Shown piece by piece: positions 50,106-59,634 of a stretch of DNA of 64,000 nt; the stretch's first letter is position 1; each line of letters opens with the position of its first letter. Both the position numbers and the translations under genes were made by a program. Location: assembly GCA_001940705.1 (NCBI GenBank), contig MEHG01000002.1, positions 1 through 64,000 on the forward strand. Direction: 5' to 3'. This DNA is from Candidatus Thorarchaeota archaeon AB_25 (GTDB lineage: Archaea > Asgardarchaeota > Thorarchaeia > Thorarchaeales > Thorarchaeaceae). The notes under the pieces are model-generated. The model had not been told where the DNA came from. It saw only the letters and a program-made list of their open reading frames with translations, and searched no databases.

Positions 50106-51266
50106 TCATTTCAGACTTTCAGCAAGCAAGTCTACAACATCAACGACACGAATCTTACTTTCAATCTGTTTCGCACCTGCCTCGAGATTATTTTCACAGA
50201 ATGGACAAGCAGTAGCGATTATTTCAGCATCAATTTCCATTGCACTCTTCACTCTATCTGCAGCCATCCTCTTAGACAATTCTGCATCATATGATCGGAG
50301 CCCTCCTCCAGCACCGCAGCACATCGCAGTGTTTCTGTTGGTCTCCATTTCCACGAGTTCAACACCTGGGATTGATCTAATTATCTCTCTCGGGTCATCA
50401 TAGACCCCGGCAGCCCTCGAAAGATGGCATGGATCATGGTATGTTACCTTTACTCCCTTACCCAGTGGTTTTAGCTTGAGTTTCTTTCCTTGGACAATCT
50501 CCTGAAGGGCTTCAGTTATATGAAGGATCTCTGGAAGTTCTAAACCGAGCTTTGGATAATCATTCCTGAGAGTCTTCAAACATCCTGCACATGTCACGAG
50601 TATCTTCTTGGCTCCCGAGTTTTTAATGACCTCTACAAACTTCTCAGCATTCTTCTGTGCATCTTCTACTCTTCCTGTGCGAAGCATGACGCTACCACAA
50701 CACGGCTCTTCTTCAAGTACTGCAAAATCAATGCCAGCTGCCTTGAGAATCTTAGCAGTGGACTTGGCTATGTTTGGCAGTCTCATACCTGCTGTGCAAC
50801 CAGTGTAGTAGAGCACCTCTCCAGTTGTTGGGACATCGAAACCGACCTCTTTGACCCAGTTCCGCTTGATCTTGTTATCTTCCTCGTATGGATTATCATA
50901 TTTCATGATTTTCTCTGCAATGGTGTCGTGAACGTCATTGGGAATATCATTTAGAACTGCTCTTACCTTCTCAAGGCACTCAGTCGGGTCGAACTCTGCT
51001 GCACAGATTTCAGTGCAATTCCCACAGAGTGTGCAGGTAAATAACGATTCAGCATTCTCTGGTGTTTTCTCAAGTGTGCCATCAAGCAGAGCTAGTGCCA
51101 CTTGAATTCTACCACGCATGAAACTGGTTTCAAAGCCGGAAGAGTTCCTCCAGACTGGACAGACTCCATCAAATCCTCTATCTTCGTACACAGCATTACG
51201 ACAGATGCCGCATCTGCGACATTGCATCAAGTTCTCAACGAGTTCATCAAGGTCTATCTCTATCAT
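50106..51266 (-). CDS. (Fe-S)-binding oxidoreductase subunit, GlcF/HdrD-like (CCG domains)
   Basis: CRRCGICRNAVYEDRGFDGVCP, CTLCGNCTEIC, YTGCTAGM...EEPCCGSVMLRTG, CCGAGGG. Confidence 0.88.
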   Translation of the reverse strand: MIEIDLDELVENLMQCRRCGICRNAVYEDRGFDGVCPVWRNSSGFETSFMRGRIQVALALLDGTLEKTPENAESLFTCTLCGNCTEICAAEFDPTECLEKVRAVLNDIPNDVHDTIAEKIMKYDNPYEEDNKIKRNWVKEVGFDVPTTGEVLYYTGCTAGMRLPNIAKSTAKILKAAGIDFAVLEEEPCCGSVMLRTGRVEDAQKNAEKFVEVIKNSGAKKILVTCAGCLKTLRNDYPKLGLELPEILHITEALQEIVQGKKLKLKPLGKGVKVTYHDPCHLSRAAGVYDDPREIIRSIPGVELVEMETNRNTAMCCGAGGGLRSYDAELSKRMAADRVKSAMEIDAEIIATACPFCENNLEAGAKQIESKIRVVDVVDLLAESLK

Positions 51267-51269
51267 CCG

Positions 51270-52682
51270 TTAGATACCTCCTAGGACTCCTGGGTTCATT
51301 ATGTTACTCGGGTCGATGGTGTTTTTGAGTAGCTTGAGGAATGCCATATAGTCGTCCATGTCTTCAATCGCATCTTTCCAATACTCTGCAAGTTTGAATG
51401 GGACTGCGCCTGATCTGAACAATGTCTTCGCGATTTCTTTATGGGCTTCTACTACCTTTCTTTCCTCTTCTTTGTCTTGGGGGTCAAAGTAGAGATGAGG
51501 ATATAGGTTCATTGATGAATGTCCAGTATGAAATCCTGCGGTGTGGCCTAGGAATTTGTACTTGTCCATCGCTTCCATTATGATGTCCACTGACTTGTGT
51601 GAATTGGTTGGTGTCTGATGATGGTAAAGTGTTCTCCAGTGCCAACCGTGTAAGTATGAGGCGCGTACAAAATTCCAGAATCGACCTTCCCATTCCTGCT
51701 GTGGCATCTCTGGAACCTCCAACACCTTGCCTCCCAAGTCCTCACAAATCTCACGAGCAAGTTTGGCATCGCTCTCCACCATGTCCTCTCGTACTCTACC
51801 TATTGTCATTGATACAGTACGTCTTGAATGTTCAAAACTAGGAAAACCGAGTTCCTCAGACAGCATATCCATGAACAGGTCAAGAACTTCTCCCGAATAG
51901 ATCGAAGTAAAGAGACCATTGATATCATTCTGCTTTACCTCGACTAGGAACTTCTCTGCCTGTTGTTCGGTATCAAACCCATACATGTTGTAATTGAAGT
52001 ACTTCATTCGCTTGAATGTCTTCACCGATACCTTTGTGATAATTCCGAAACTTCCGAGTGACCCTATGAACAGACCTGTTAGATCCGGACCAAAGGCGTA
52101 ACGAATGAATGGTCCAGGAGCATTTGGATTGGCTTCTGAGCCGGTCTGGATGACTGTACCATCAGGTAGGACAATCTCAAGACCAAGAACCATCTCTGCA
52201 ATGCTACCATAGAGACTTGAACCAGGCCCAGCACCATTAACTGCAACATTACCTGCTACAGTACAAATCAAAGAAGACTCTGGATAGACCGGCAGAAAGA
52301 GGCCATGTTTTGTTAGGAATTTGTCTAACTCTCCATAAGTGACTCCAGCCCCTACCGTCACAGATCTGAGATCCTCGTAAAGCGTTATCCCCCCCAACCT
52401 CAATAAATCAACCACTATTCCACCAGGTTTTGGTATTGCCTCACCCTGAAGACTTGATCCTCCCGATCGGGGAGTCACTGGCACCTTGTACTTATTTGCT
52501 AGTTTTAGGATTTGAGAAACTTCATTGGCATTTGCTGGCCGAACGACAACAGCTGGAATGACTGGTTTGACTGCCATTGATGCGGTCTGCGAATATGTCA
52601 ACAAAACATCAGGTTTTGTTGATACAAATTCTGCTCCGACTATTTCTTCAAACCTCTTGACTATCTTCACATTCATTGCCAC
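51270..52682 (-). CDS. FAD-linked oxidase, GlcD-like
   Basis: VPVTPRSGGSSLQGEAIPKPGGIVVDLLR; CTVAGNVAVNGAGPGSSLYGS; C-terminal DPSNIMNPG. Confidence 0.93.
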   Translation of the reverse strand: MAMNVKIVKRFEEIVGAEFVSTKPDVLLTYSQTASMAVKPVIPAVVVRPANANEVSQILKLANKYKVPVTPRSGGSSLQGEAIPKPGGIVVDLLRLGGITLYEDLRSVTVGAGVTYGELDKFLTKHGLFLPVYPESSLICTVAGNVAVNGAGPGSSLYGSIAEMVLGLEIVLPDGTVIQTGSEANPNAPGPFIRYAFGPDLTGLFIGSLGSFGIITKVSVKTFKRMKYFNYNMYGFDTEQQAEKFLVEVKQNDINGLFTSIYSGEVLDLFMDMLSEELGFPSFEHSRRTVSMTIGRVREDMVESDAKLAREICEDLGGKVLEVPEMPQQEWEGRFWNFVRASYLHGWHWRTLYHHQTPTNSHKSVDIIMEAMDKYKFLGHTAGFHTGHSSMNLYPHLYFDPQDKEEERKVVEAHKEIAKTLFRSGAVPFKLAEYWKDAIEDMDDYMAFLKLLKNTIDPSNIMNPGVLGGI

Positions 52683-52699
52683 TCATTCTCCCCTAATAT

Positions 52700-53023
52700 T
52701 TAGAAGATGTGTCTTAATTTCATTAGATCGGAGGTTGACCCTTTCACCTTCAACTTCCTTTTGAAGAGAGCCGCGGTAGCACTCATTTCCTCGAGGAAAA
52801 GCTTGCGTATTGTTTCTTCATCACTCTGAATTCTCATGTCTGCATCATCTAATGGTCCTTCATGAAGTGTGATAGTGTTGTCTTTTACGATGAAGTGGTA
52901 TACAGGCCCTTCCTTCAAGGTAAGTTGTGCCGTTCGTTCCCATCCCTCGATGGCGTCAATTGTCGCTTCTCGTTCAAGTCCAATTGCGAGTCGCTCTCGC
53001 ATGAGTTCTAGTAAGTCATGAGT
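52700..53023 (-). CDS. SCP2 sterol-binding-domain-like protein
   Basis: AQLTLKEGPVYHFIVKDNTITLHEGPLDDADMRIQSDEETIRKLF...GDL-type SCP2 ending KLKVKGSTSDLMKLRHIF. Confidence 0.65.
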   Translation of the reverse strand, partial: THDLLELMRERLAIGLEREATIDAIEGWERTAQLTLKEGPVYHFIVKDNTITLHEGPLDDADMRIQSDEETIRKLFLEEMSATAALFKRKLKVKGSTSDLMKLRHIF

Positions 53024-53084
53024 CATCTTGGTGCGCTCCAATGCCCACGTGCTGGCTCAGAGCTAGATTTAGTTGTTTCCCTTC

Positions 53085-53735
53085 CTAGCTTCTGTGCTTT
53101 TTTACAATATCAAGGAAGTTTCTGACGTTCTCGGTAATCACCTCAAACCTACCCTCCTTGATTGCTTTCTTGTCTGTGATAGCTCCACCTACTCCAAGAG
53201 CATAAGCGCCTGCATCAAGCATGGGTCCTGCTGTATCAAGATTAACTCCTCCAGTTGGAACAAGGGGGATTTGCGGTAAGGGACCTCTGATGGCTTTCAG
53301 ATACGCAGCCCCTCCCACCGTTCCACAGGGGAAGACTTTCACAGCATCTGCTCCCATCGTGTAAGCATCAAAGATTTCTGTAGGTGTGAGAGCTCCTGGG
53401 ATTATGGGTTTGTTATGCTTGATTGCAGTTTCAATTAGATTTTGTGAGTAGTTTGGGCTTACAATGAACTCGCTTCCGGCTTTGATGACCTCCTCTGCCA
53501 TCTTCCCATCAACGACTGTTCCGGTACCAATCAGAACCTTGTCACCGAATTTCTCAATAAGTTGTTTCACAACATCAATGGCACCGGGAACACTCATCGT
53601 CACTTCAATGATGTTGATATTTCCCTCAAGGAACGCATCTGCCACCTTGAAAGCAATATCTGCAGACTCAACACGGATTATCGGTATGAGACCGGTGTTA
53701 TAGATCAGTTTCATTGCCTTTTCTTTTGTCCACAT
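53085..53735 (-). CDS. KDPG/KHG aldolase
   Basis: GLIPIIRVESADIAFKVADAFLEGNINIIEVTM; IGTGTVVDGKMAEEVIKAGSEFIVSPN; VKVFPCGTVGG. Confidence 0.93.
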   Translation of the reverse strand: MWTKEKAMKLIYNTGLIPIIRVESADIAFKVADAFLEGNINIIEVTMSVPGAIDVVKQLIEKFGDKVLIGTGTVVDGKMAEEVIKAGSEFIVSPNYSQNLIETAIKHNKPIIPGALTPTEIFDAYTMGADAVKVFPCGTVGGAAYLKAIRGPLPQIPLVPTGGVNLDTAGPMLDAGAYALGVGGAITDKKAIKEGRFEVITENVRNFLDIVKKHRS

Positions 53736-53741
53736 CTAAAC

Positions 53742-54737
53742 TCACCTATCAATGCGAAGGCCTCTCTCGCGTCCCTTGATTAGTTTCTCAACCTCTGACT
53801 TGTAGATAAATGCTAAGTCTCCAGGGACTGAGTGCTTCAATGCTGAGAATGCTGAACCGAAATCAACTGCTTTCTGCAAGTCCTTCAACTCAAGATAACC
53901 GTAAATGAATCCTGCACTACACGAATCGCCTCCACCTAGACGGTCCACTACTTCCACGTCATAGACAGGACTTCTGAAGACCTTGCCATCAGAATATGCA
54001 AAGACTGACCACTTATTCAACCAGACTGATGGGGTTTCTCTCAGTGTTATGACGACTACTTCGAATCCAAACTTGTTAATCAGTTTCGCTGCAACATCCT
54101 CGTAGTCTTTTCCTTCAATCCCATAGACTACCTTAGTGTCCTCTTCTGTCGTGATTAAAACGTCAATGAACTCTGAGGCAGGTTCTGTGAACTTCTGAGC
54201 CTCTTTGGGAGTCCATAGTTTCCCTCTATAGTTAACATCGTAAGACACCTTGACTCCCTGCTCCTTCGCTAGCCTGAGAGCTTCATCTGTTGCCTTCGCA
54301 CAACTAACACTAAGGGCGGGAGTGATACCACTGGTGTGAAATAATTTTGTGCCTTTCAGGATTTTCTTCCAATCAACCTCTCCCGGTTTTATCTTACTTA
54401 TTGCGGACTCCTTCCGGTCATAGATTACACGATTAGTTCGAGGGGCCGCCCCAAATTCAACAAAATAAACTCCACATCGACTGTCTGAATCCCATAGAAT
54501 GTGAGATGTGTCAACCCCATGTTCACGTGCTTTGTTTCGAATGAAATGGCCAATGGAGTTGTCACCTAGTTTGGTGACGTAGGCTGAGTTTAACTCTAAT
54601 CTCGCACATGCTACAGCAACATTCATCTCAGCGCCACCTGCGTGAGCGTTAAAGTTCTCAGTTTGCTCAAATCTCTTGAAGTCAGGAGGGGAGAGGCGAA
54701 GCATTACTTCTCCAAAGGTCACTACGTCATAACCCAT
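53742..54737 (-). CDS. PfkB-family sugar kinase (2-keto-3-deoxygluconate kinase-like)
   Basis: GYDVVTFGEVMLRLSPPDFKRFEQTENFNAHAGGAEMNVAVACARL; VVDRLGGGDSCSAGFIYG. Confidence 0.92.
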   Translation of the reverse strand: MGYDVVTFGEVMLRLSPPDFKRFEQTENFNAHAGGAEMNVAVACARLELNSAYVTKLGDNSIGHFIRNKAREHGVDTSHILWDSDSRCGVYFVEFGAAPRTNRVIYDRKESAISKIKPGEVDWKKILKGTKLFHTSGITPALSVSCAKATDEALRLAKEQGVKVSYDVNYRGKLWTPKEAQKFTEPASEFIDVLITTEEDTKVVYGIEGKDYEDVAAKLINKFGFEVVVITLRETPSVWLNKWSVFAYSDGKVFRSPVYDVEVVDRLGGGDSCSAGFIYGYLELKDLQKAVDFGSAFSALKHSVPGDLAFIYKSEVEKLIKGRERGLRIDR

Positions 54738-54805
54738 CTGTCACAACTCGCTAGATGTTTAACAAATGATTACTGTCTCATGGAAATGTTAAATCTGCCG
54801 TTGAG

Positions 54806-57118
54806 TCAAGAGAACTCAGTCCGTGCTATCACTTCGTCTTGCACAAATGGATCAAGCTCGATAAAGTATGCACTATATCCTGCTACACGAACAATGAGGT
54901 CTCTGTGCTGCATAGGATTGACTTTGGCATCCTCAAGGGTCTCTCGTGAAACCACATTGTACTGAACATGGAATCCACCCATTCCGAAGTATGCGTCAAC
55001 CATGCTGATGAACTTCTTTCTTCTCGACTCAGTATCGAAAAAGTCAGGTGTGAACTTCATGTTGTAGAGAGTTCCGTTGTAGCACAGTGTATGATCGAGT
55101 CTAGCAACCGATTTCATCGCCGCAGTAGGTCCGTTGACATCCCTGTTCTGAGTGGGCGAAACCCCATCTGAGATCATATAGCCAGCTTTTCTTCCATCAG
55201 GAGTTGCTCCAAGGACCTCCCCTTGGGGAATATACATGGACACAGAGAAGAGGGCTCCATGATATGGACCATTTCTTGTTGTCATCCTGCTCTGTATTGA
55301 ATTGCAGAATGCTCTTCCTGTATCTCTTGCAAGGATGTCAACTCTCTCAATGTCATTACCGTACTTCGATGGATCGTTCTCTACTCTGACCCTCAGTTCC
55401 TCATGCCCTTCGTAATCATTTGCTAGGATCTGAAGTAAGTCATCCATCGAGAGTTCCTTCTCCTCGAAGATGTATTTTCTTAGAACTTCCAGCGAGTCTG
55501 CTACAATCGCAATTCCAACGCCCATTATTCCACCGGAGTTGTAGACCGCTCCACCCTCCTGCATTGTCTTTCCAGACTCATTACATCCGTCCAGAAGTGA
55601 TGAAATGAAGGGGGTGGGTGTATTCTCTGCTAGGACTCCTGCTGCGACTCTGTCCGCAAGTGTTAGCATCTCTATTGTATAATCAATCTGTTCTTCAAAT
55701 GCTAACCATAGTTCATCGAATGATTTGAAACTTTGAGGGTTTCCGGTCTCTCTCCCAACTAGCGCGCCTGTCTTTGGATCCTTACCATTGTTAAGGGTGA
55801 TCTCAAGGATCTTTGGTAAGTTGACATATCCGATGTTCTGTCTTGGGTCCGACTTTCCACCAATGATAGGCTCCACACAACCGAGTACAGAATACTCATG
55901 AACCTCTGAGCTGTCAGTGCCTTTCTCAATCATCATTGGAATGATTGCATCGTCGTTGAAGAGACCTGGCATACCTAAACCCTTTGAGATAACATCAACT
56001 ACCTGCAGTTTGACATCCTCTGGTGTGTTCTTGTGCCACCGGAATGAAACACTAGGTTGAGTGACACGTATGTTTGCAGTAGCTTGAAGAATCAGTCTTG
56101 TGAGGTCGTTTGTGGCATCAGTCCCATCTGCGTTCTGACCGCCAATCGTGAGGTTCTGGAACATTGGATGACCGGCAAATGCGATGCTATAGTATTCATT
56201 TCTAATCTTGATGAGAGAGGTCATCTTGACCCAGAGCAGCTCAAGGAGTTCAAGAGCTGCTTCTTCGTCTATCCGGTTGTTCTTGATGTCCTCGTTGTAG
56301 AACGGAAACATGTACTGATCGAACCTACCTGTGGACATGGAATGACCATTTGACTCAGTTTGTATCAATAGGTGGATGAACCAGAAAGACTGGATTGCCT
56401 CGTGGAATGACCCCGCTGGTTCAGCCGGGACCTTCTTACAGATTCTAGCAATCTCAAGCAGCTCGCCCTTTCGGTCTTCATCAGTTTCTTTCTTGGCTAA
56501 ATGAGATGCAAGATTCGAGAAGCGCTCAGCGAACCTGAGAACTGCAATTATCTCAGTACGGACTGCATCGTGGTAATTACCCTTTTCACCTTCTATCTCG
56601 TCAAGGATTCTCAGGAGACCCTTTCTCAGGACATTCTCATAATTCACAATGACATGTCCAATGCCCGTTCCTGGTGCTCCTATCGTGAATAATCCCGCCT
56701 TAGATGCCTCAATCGACTCCTTGGGCATCACAGTTGCAGCGATTTCTGCTGTGCTCTTTCCTTTCCAGAACTTGAAGACCTCACGTAGATTCTTCTTATC
56801 TTCATCAGTGATTGAAAATCGCTCAGTCCTTCTTTTGTCAAACCTATCGAGTTCCTTCTCAATCCATTGCCAGCTATACTCTGGAAAGACTTGACAAGAA
56901 CGAGGAGTTGGACCCATGTTGCCAACAATCAGTTCCTCTGGCTCTATTCTGATGGTCATATTATCAAGAACATCAGCAAAGGCACCAGCAAGTCGGAGTA
57001 AAGTTGGCTCAGACTCATGTTCTTTCATGTACCCTGTGAAAAGGACTGCTCTCTCTGACGAGATCGTAGGCTCAGAATCAAGCATCCTTTGCTTGAGTCG
57101 CTTACTCCGGGATGTCAT
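54806..57118 (-). CDS. Glycyl radical enzyme (PFL/GDH-like, dehydratase-type active site)
   Basis: SVLGCVEP active-site Cys/Glu motif and C-terminal RVAGYSAYF glycyl radical loop. Confidence 0.93.
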   Translation of the reverse strand: MTSRSKRLKQRMLDSEPTISSERAVLFTGYMKEHESEPTLLRLAGAFADVLDNMTIRIEPEELIVGNMGPTPRSCQVFPEYSWQWIEKELDRFDKRRTERFSITDEDKKNLREVFKFWKGKSTAEIAATVMPKESIEASKAGLFTIGAPGTGIGHVIVNYENVLRKGLLRILDEIEGEKGNYHDAVRTEIIAVLRFAERFSNLASHLAKKETDEDRKGELLEIARICKKVPAEPAGSFHEAIQSFWFIHLLIQTESNGHSMSTGRFDQYMFPFYNEDIKNNRIDEEAALELLELLWVKMTSLIKIRNEYYSIAFAGHPMFQNLTIGGQNADGTDATNDLTRLILQATANIRVTQPSVSFRWHKNTPEDVKLQVVDVISKGLGMPGLFNDDAIIPMMIEKGTDSSEVHEYSVLGCVEPIIGGKSDPRQNIGYVNLPKILEITLNNGKDPKTGALVGRETGNPQSFKSFDELWLAFEEQIDYTIEMLTLADRVAAGVLAENTPTPFISSLLDGCNESGKTMQEGGAVYNSGGIMGVGIAIVADSLEVLRKYIFEEKELSMDDLLQILANDYEGHEELRVRVENDPSKYGNDIERVDILARDTGRAFCNSIQSRMTTRNGPYHGALFSVSMYIPQGEVLGATPDGRKAGYMISDGVSPTQNRDVNGPTAAMKSVARLDHTLCYNGTLYNMKFTPDFFDTESRRKKFISMVDAYFGMGGFHVQYNVVSRETLEDAKVNPMQHRDLIVRVAGYSAYFIELDPFVQDEVIARTEFS

Positions 57119-57170
57119 CTCAAAACCTACTGTTTTTTCTATTCATTACTTTTCGCATCTGACATAACTA

Positions 57171-58337
57171 TCATAGTAATTTCGGCAGATAGCTGTCTAG
57201 CCTGCTCAGAGCCTCATTGATTCTCTCAGTTGAAACAGCATAACATAATCTCAGGAATCCTTCTCCGTATTTTCCAAAGGCTGTCCCATGGACAGTTACA
57301 ACATTTGTTTCATTCAGAATCTTGTGCACGAGATCGAACGATTTTACGTCATAGGCTGATACATCCGGGAATGCATAGAACGCACCTCCTGGAGGTTGCA
57401 GGTCTACACCCTCGATGTCATTGAGTCCCTTTGTGATGAGATCCCGTCGCTTTCGAAATGCCTGGAGCATTTCTTCAACACAGTCTTGAGGTCCAATGGC
57501 TGCAGCCGCGGCTGCTTTTTGTGCAATCGAAGTTGGCATTGCTATGACATGTTCCTGGAGCTTGGTCATTGCACCAATTATCTTGCTTGAACCAGTAGCA
57601 ACAGCGATGCGCCACCCTGTCATTGCGTAGGTTTTAGAGAAAGAGAATATTGAAACAGTTCTCTCTTTCATCCCGGGGAGTGAGCCAATGAATAGAGGTT
57701 TTTCATCCACGTATCTGAATTTCTCATAGGCCTCATCAGCAATCACGAAGATATCCTTATCAATGCAGAGCTCTGCAATTCGTTTCAATTCCATATTGGA
57801 AATGACCCCACCAGTTGGATTGTTTGGTGAGTTAAGCACAATCATCTTTGTCTTGGGTGTGATTTTACTTTCAACATCCTCTGCCGTGAAACCGAATCCA
57901 TGTTCTTTCTTCAGCTGAACAGGAACCGGAATTCCTCCTGCAAGTTTGATGTGTGCAAAGTGACTTACAAAACCAGGGTCAGGATAGATCACCTCATCAC
58001 CGGGGTTCACAAGAACCATATTTGCTAGCATGAGTGCTCCCATCCCACCTGCTGTACAGACTAGCTCAGTTTCAGGGTCTGCAACAATGTTGTTATCCCG
58101 CTTCAGTTTCTGTGCGAGCGCCTCCCTGACCTCAATGTAACCTGCATTGTGGGTATATGTTGTAAATCCATCATCAATGGCTTTCTTTGCAGCATCTTTG
58201 ATGTGTTCAGGTGTATCAAAATCAGGAATGCCAGCGGTCATGTCAAAGACATCAGTTCTTCCGATAATCTTGTTGTAGATCAATCGAATTTCGCTAGCAG
58301 GAACATTTACGTTTCTCTCAGCAAGCATTAATATCAC
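57171..58337 (-). CDS. Class I/II PLP-dependent aminotransferase
   Basis: NSPNNPTGGVISNMELKRIAELC; DEAYEKFRY; SFSKTYAMTGWRIA. Confidence 0.95.
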   Translation of the reverse strand: MILMLAERNVNVPASEIRLIYNKIIGRTDVFDMTAGIPDFDTPEHIKDAAKKAIDDGFTTYTHNAGYIEVREALAQKLKRDNNIVADPETELVCTAGGMGALMLANMVLVNPGDEVIYPDPGFVSHFAHIKLAGGIPVPVQLKKEHGFGFTAEDVESKITPKTKMIVLNSPNNPTGGVISNMELKRIAELCIDKDIFVIADEAYEKFRYVDEKPLFIGSLPGMKERTVSIFSFSKTYAMTGWRIAVATGSSKIIGAMTKLQEHVIAMPTSIAQKAAAAAAIGPQDCVEEMLQAFRKRRDLITKGLNDIEGVDLQPPGGAFYAFPDVSAYDVKSFDLVHKILNETNVVTVHGTAFGKYGEGFLRLCYAVSTERINEALSRLDSYLPKLL

Positions 58338-58484
58338 CCGTCTGACCCTGCGGGGATATTCCCAGTTTATATAACCTATCGAATGGACCTCTTTGATTTA
58401 AGAAACGACATGTCCTGTTCTCAGAGGAGTTTTAAGACACCTCACTAATCCTTTGTATCAACTCGCAACGGATAGTGTTGAACA

Positions 58485-58958
58485 ATGTCGAATCCAAGTG
58501 CAGATGATTTTCGGAGGGCCAACATGAATACACTCGCTGACGCCCACGCAATCTATGTGGAAGCAATCCGCAGTCTGATGGGAGATGAAGGATTGAAGGC
58601 GATTAGTGAGGTTAATCGTCTCCATGGTCTGGAGCTCGGAAAAGCAGGAATTGAGCAGAGAACTCTGCGGAAGGGGGACTTTCGGTCTATCTTCGAATTC
58701 TTTGATGGAGGTCGTCCCTACTTTGGATTTGATCTCTCGATAGGTGCTCTGACTGACAAGAGATTCGACCTAAAAGTTACGTCTTGCCCATGGATAGAAT
58801 CGTTCAAGGCTAGAGGTGCTGGTTCGGACCTATGTGAATATGTGACAAAGATCGACGAGGGAATAGGCCAGGTAGTTGATCCTGATGTTTCAATGTCAAT
58901 ACCAAAATGCATGATGCGCGGTGATGATCACTGCATCTATCGCTGGGTGACGGAGTGA
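58485..58958 (+). CDS. L-2-amino-thiazoline-4-carboxylic acid hydrolase-like protein
   Basis: KVTSCPWIESFKARGAGSDLCEYVTKIDEGIGQVVDPDVSMSIPKCMMRGDDHCIYRW. Confidence 0.5.
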   Translation: MSNPSADDFRRANMNTLADAHAIYVEAIRSLMGDEGLKAISEVNRLHGLELGKAGIEQRTLRKGDFRSIFEFFDGGRPYFGFDLSIGALTDKRFDLKVTSCPWIESFKARGAGSDLCEYVTKIDEGIGQVVDPDVSMSIPKCMMRGDDHCIYRWVTE

Positions 58959-59629
58959 CAACTATGACCGATAGGAATACCATTATTGATCGAACAATGA
59001 AACTCTATGTAGCAGCGCTTTCTGATGCCGCGGATGAGATAGGGCTCGAGAAAGTGTGTATGGACAGAGGTATTATACCTCTAACAAAGAACAAACGAAT
59101 GGCGGGATTTGCTAGAACTGGAAAACTGATCCGGTCTCCTGCAAATCAACCATATGATGAGAAACAACTGGATGTCTTCATGAGTCTTGGAACTGAGGCT
59201 ATTGATGGTGATTTGCTTGTTATTGACATGGCGGGTGCAACTGATTGTTCCGCTTGGGGTCAGATATTGACAAAGATAGGAATACCAAAAGGAGTCCGAG
59301 GGGCGGTGGTTGATGGGACCTCACGAGATATCCATGATATAGACAAGATGAACTTCACAGTCTTTGCCCGGGGTCGTCATCCTGGAACCATGAGAGGTCG
59401 CCTAGACATGGAGTCTGTACAGAAACCCATTGTCTGTGGTGGTGTCACTGTTAATCCTGGAAACCTCGTATTTGGAGATGGTGATGGAATCGTTGTGATT
59501 CCTGCTGATCGCATTGAAGAAGTCCTCACTCATGCTGAGGAGGTTGTAGCAACCGACGATTGGTGGTCAAACAAATTAGACGAAGGTGAAGACCCTCATG
59601 ATCTTCACAAAGAGAAACCTATCCCTTGA
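58955..59629 (+). CDS. RraA-like / 4-hydroxy-4-methyl-2-oxoglutarate aldolase-like protein
   Basis: GDLLVIDMAGATDCSAWGQILTKIGIPKGVRGAVVDGTSRDIHDI; VNPGNLVFGDGDGIVVIPADR. Confidence 0.85.
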   Translation: MTTMTDRNTIIDRTMKLYVAALSDAADEIGLEKVCMDRGIIPLTKNKRMAGFARTGKLIRSPANQPYDEKQLDVFMSLGTEAIDGDLLVIDMAGATDCSAWGQILTKIGIPKGVRGAVVDGTSRDIHDIDKMNFTVFARGRHPGTMRGRLDMESVQKPIVCGGVTVNPGNLVFGDGDGIVVIPADRIEEVLTHAEEVVATDDWWSNKLDEGEDPHDLHKEKPIP

Positions 59630-59634
59630 CCCAT

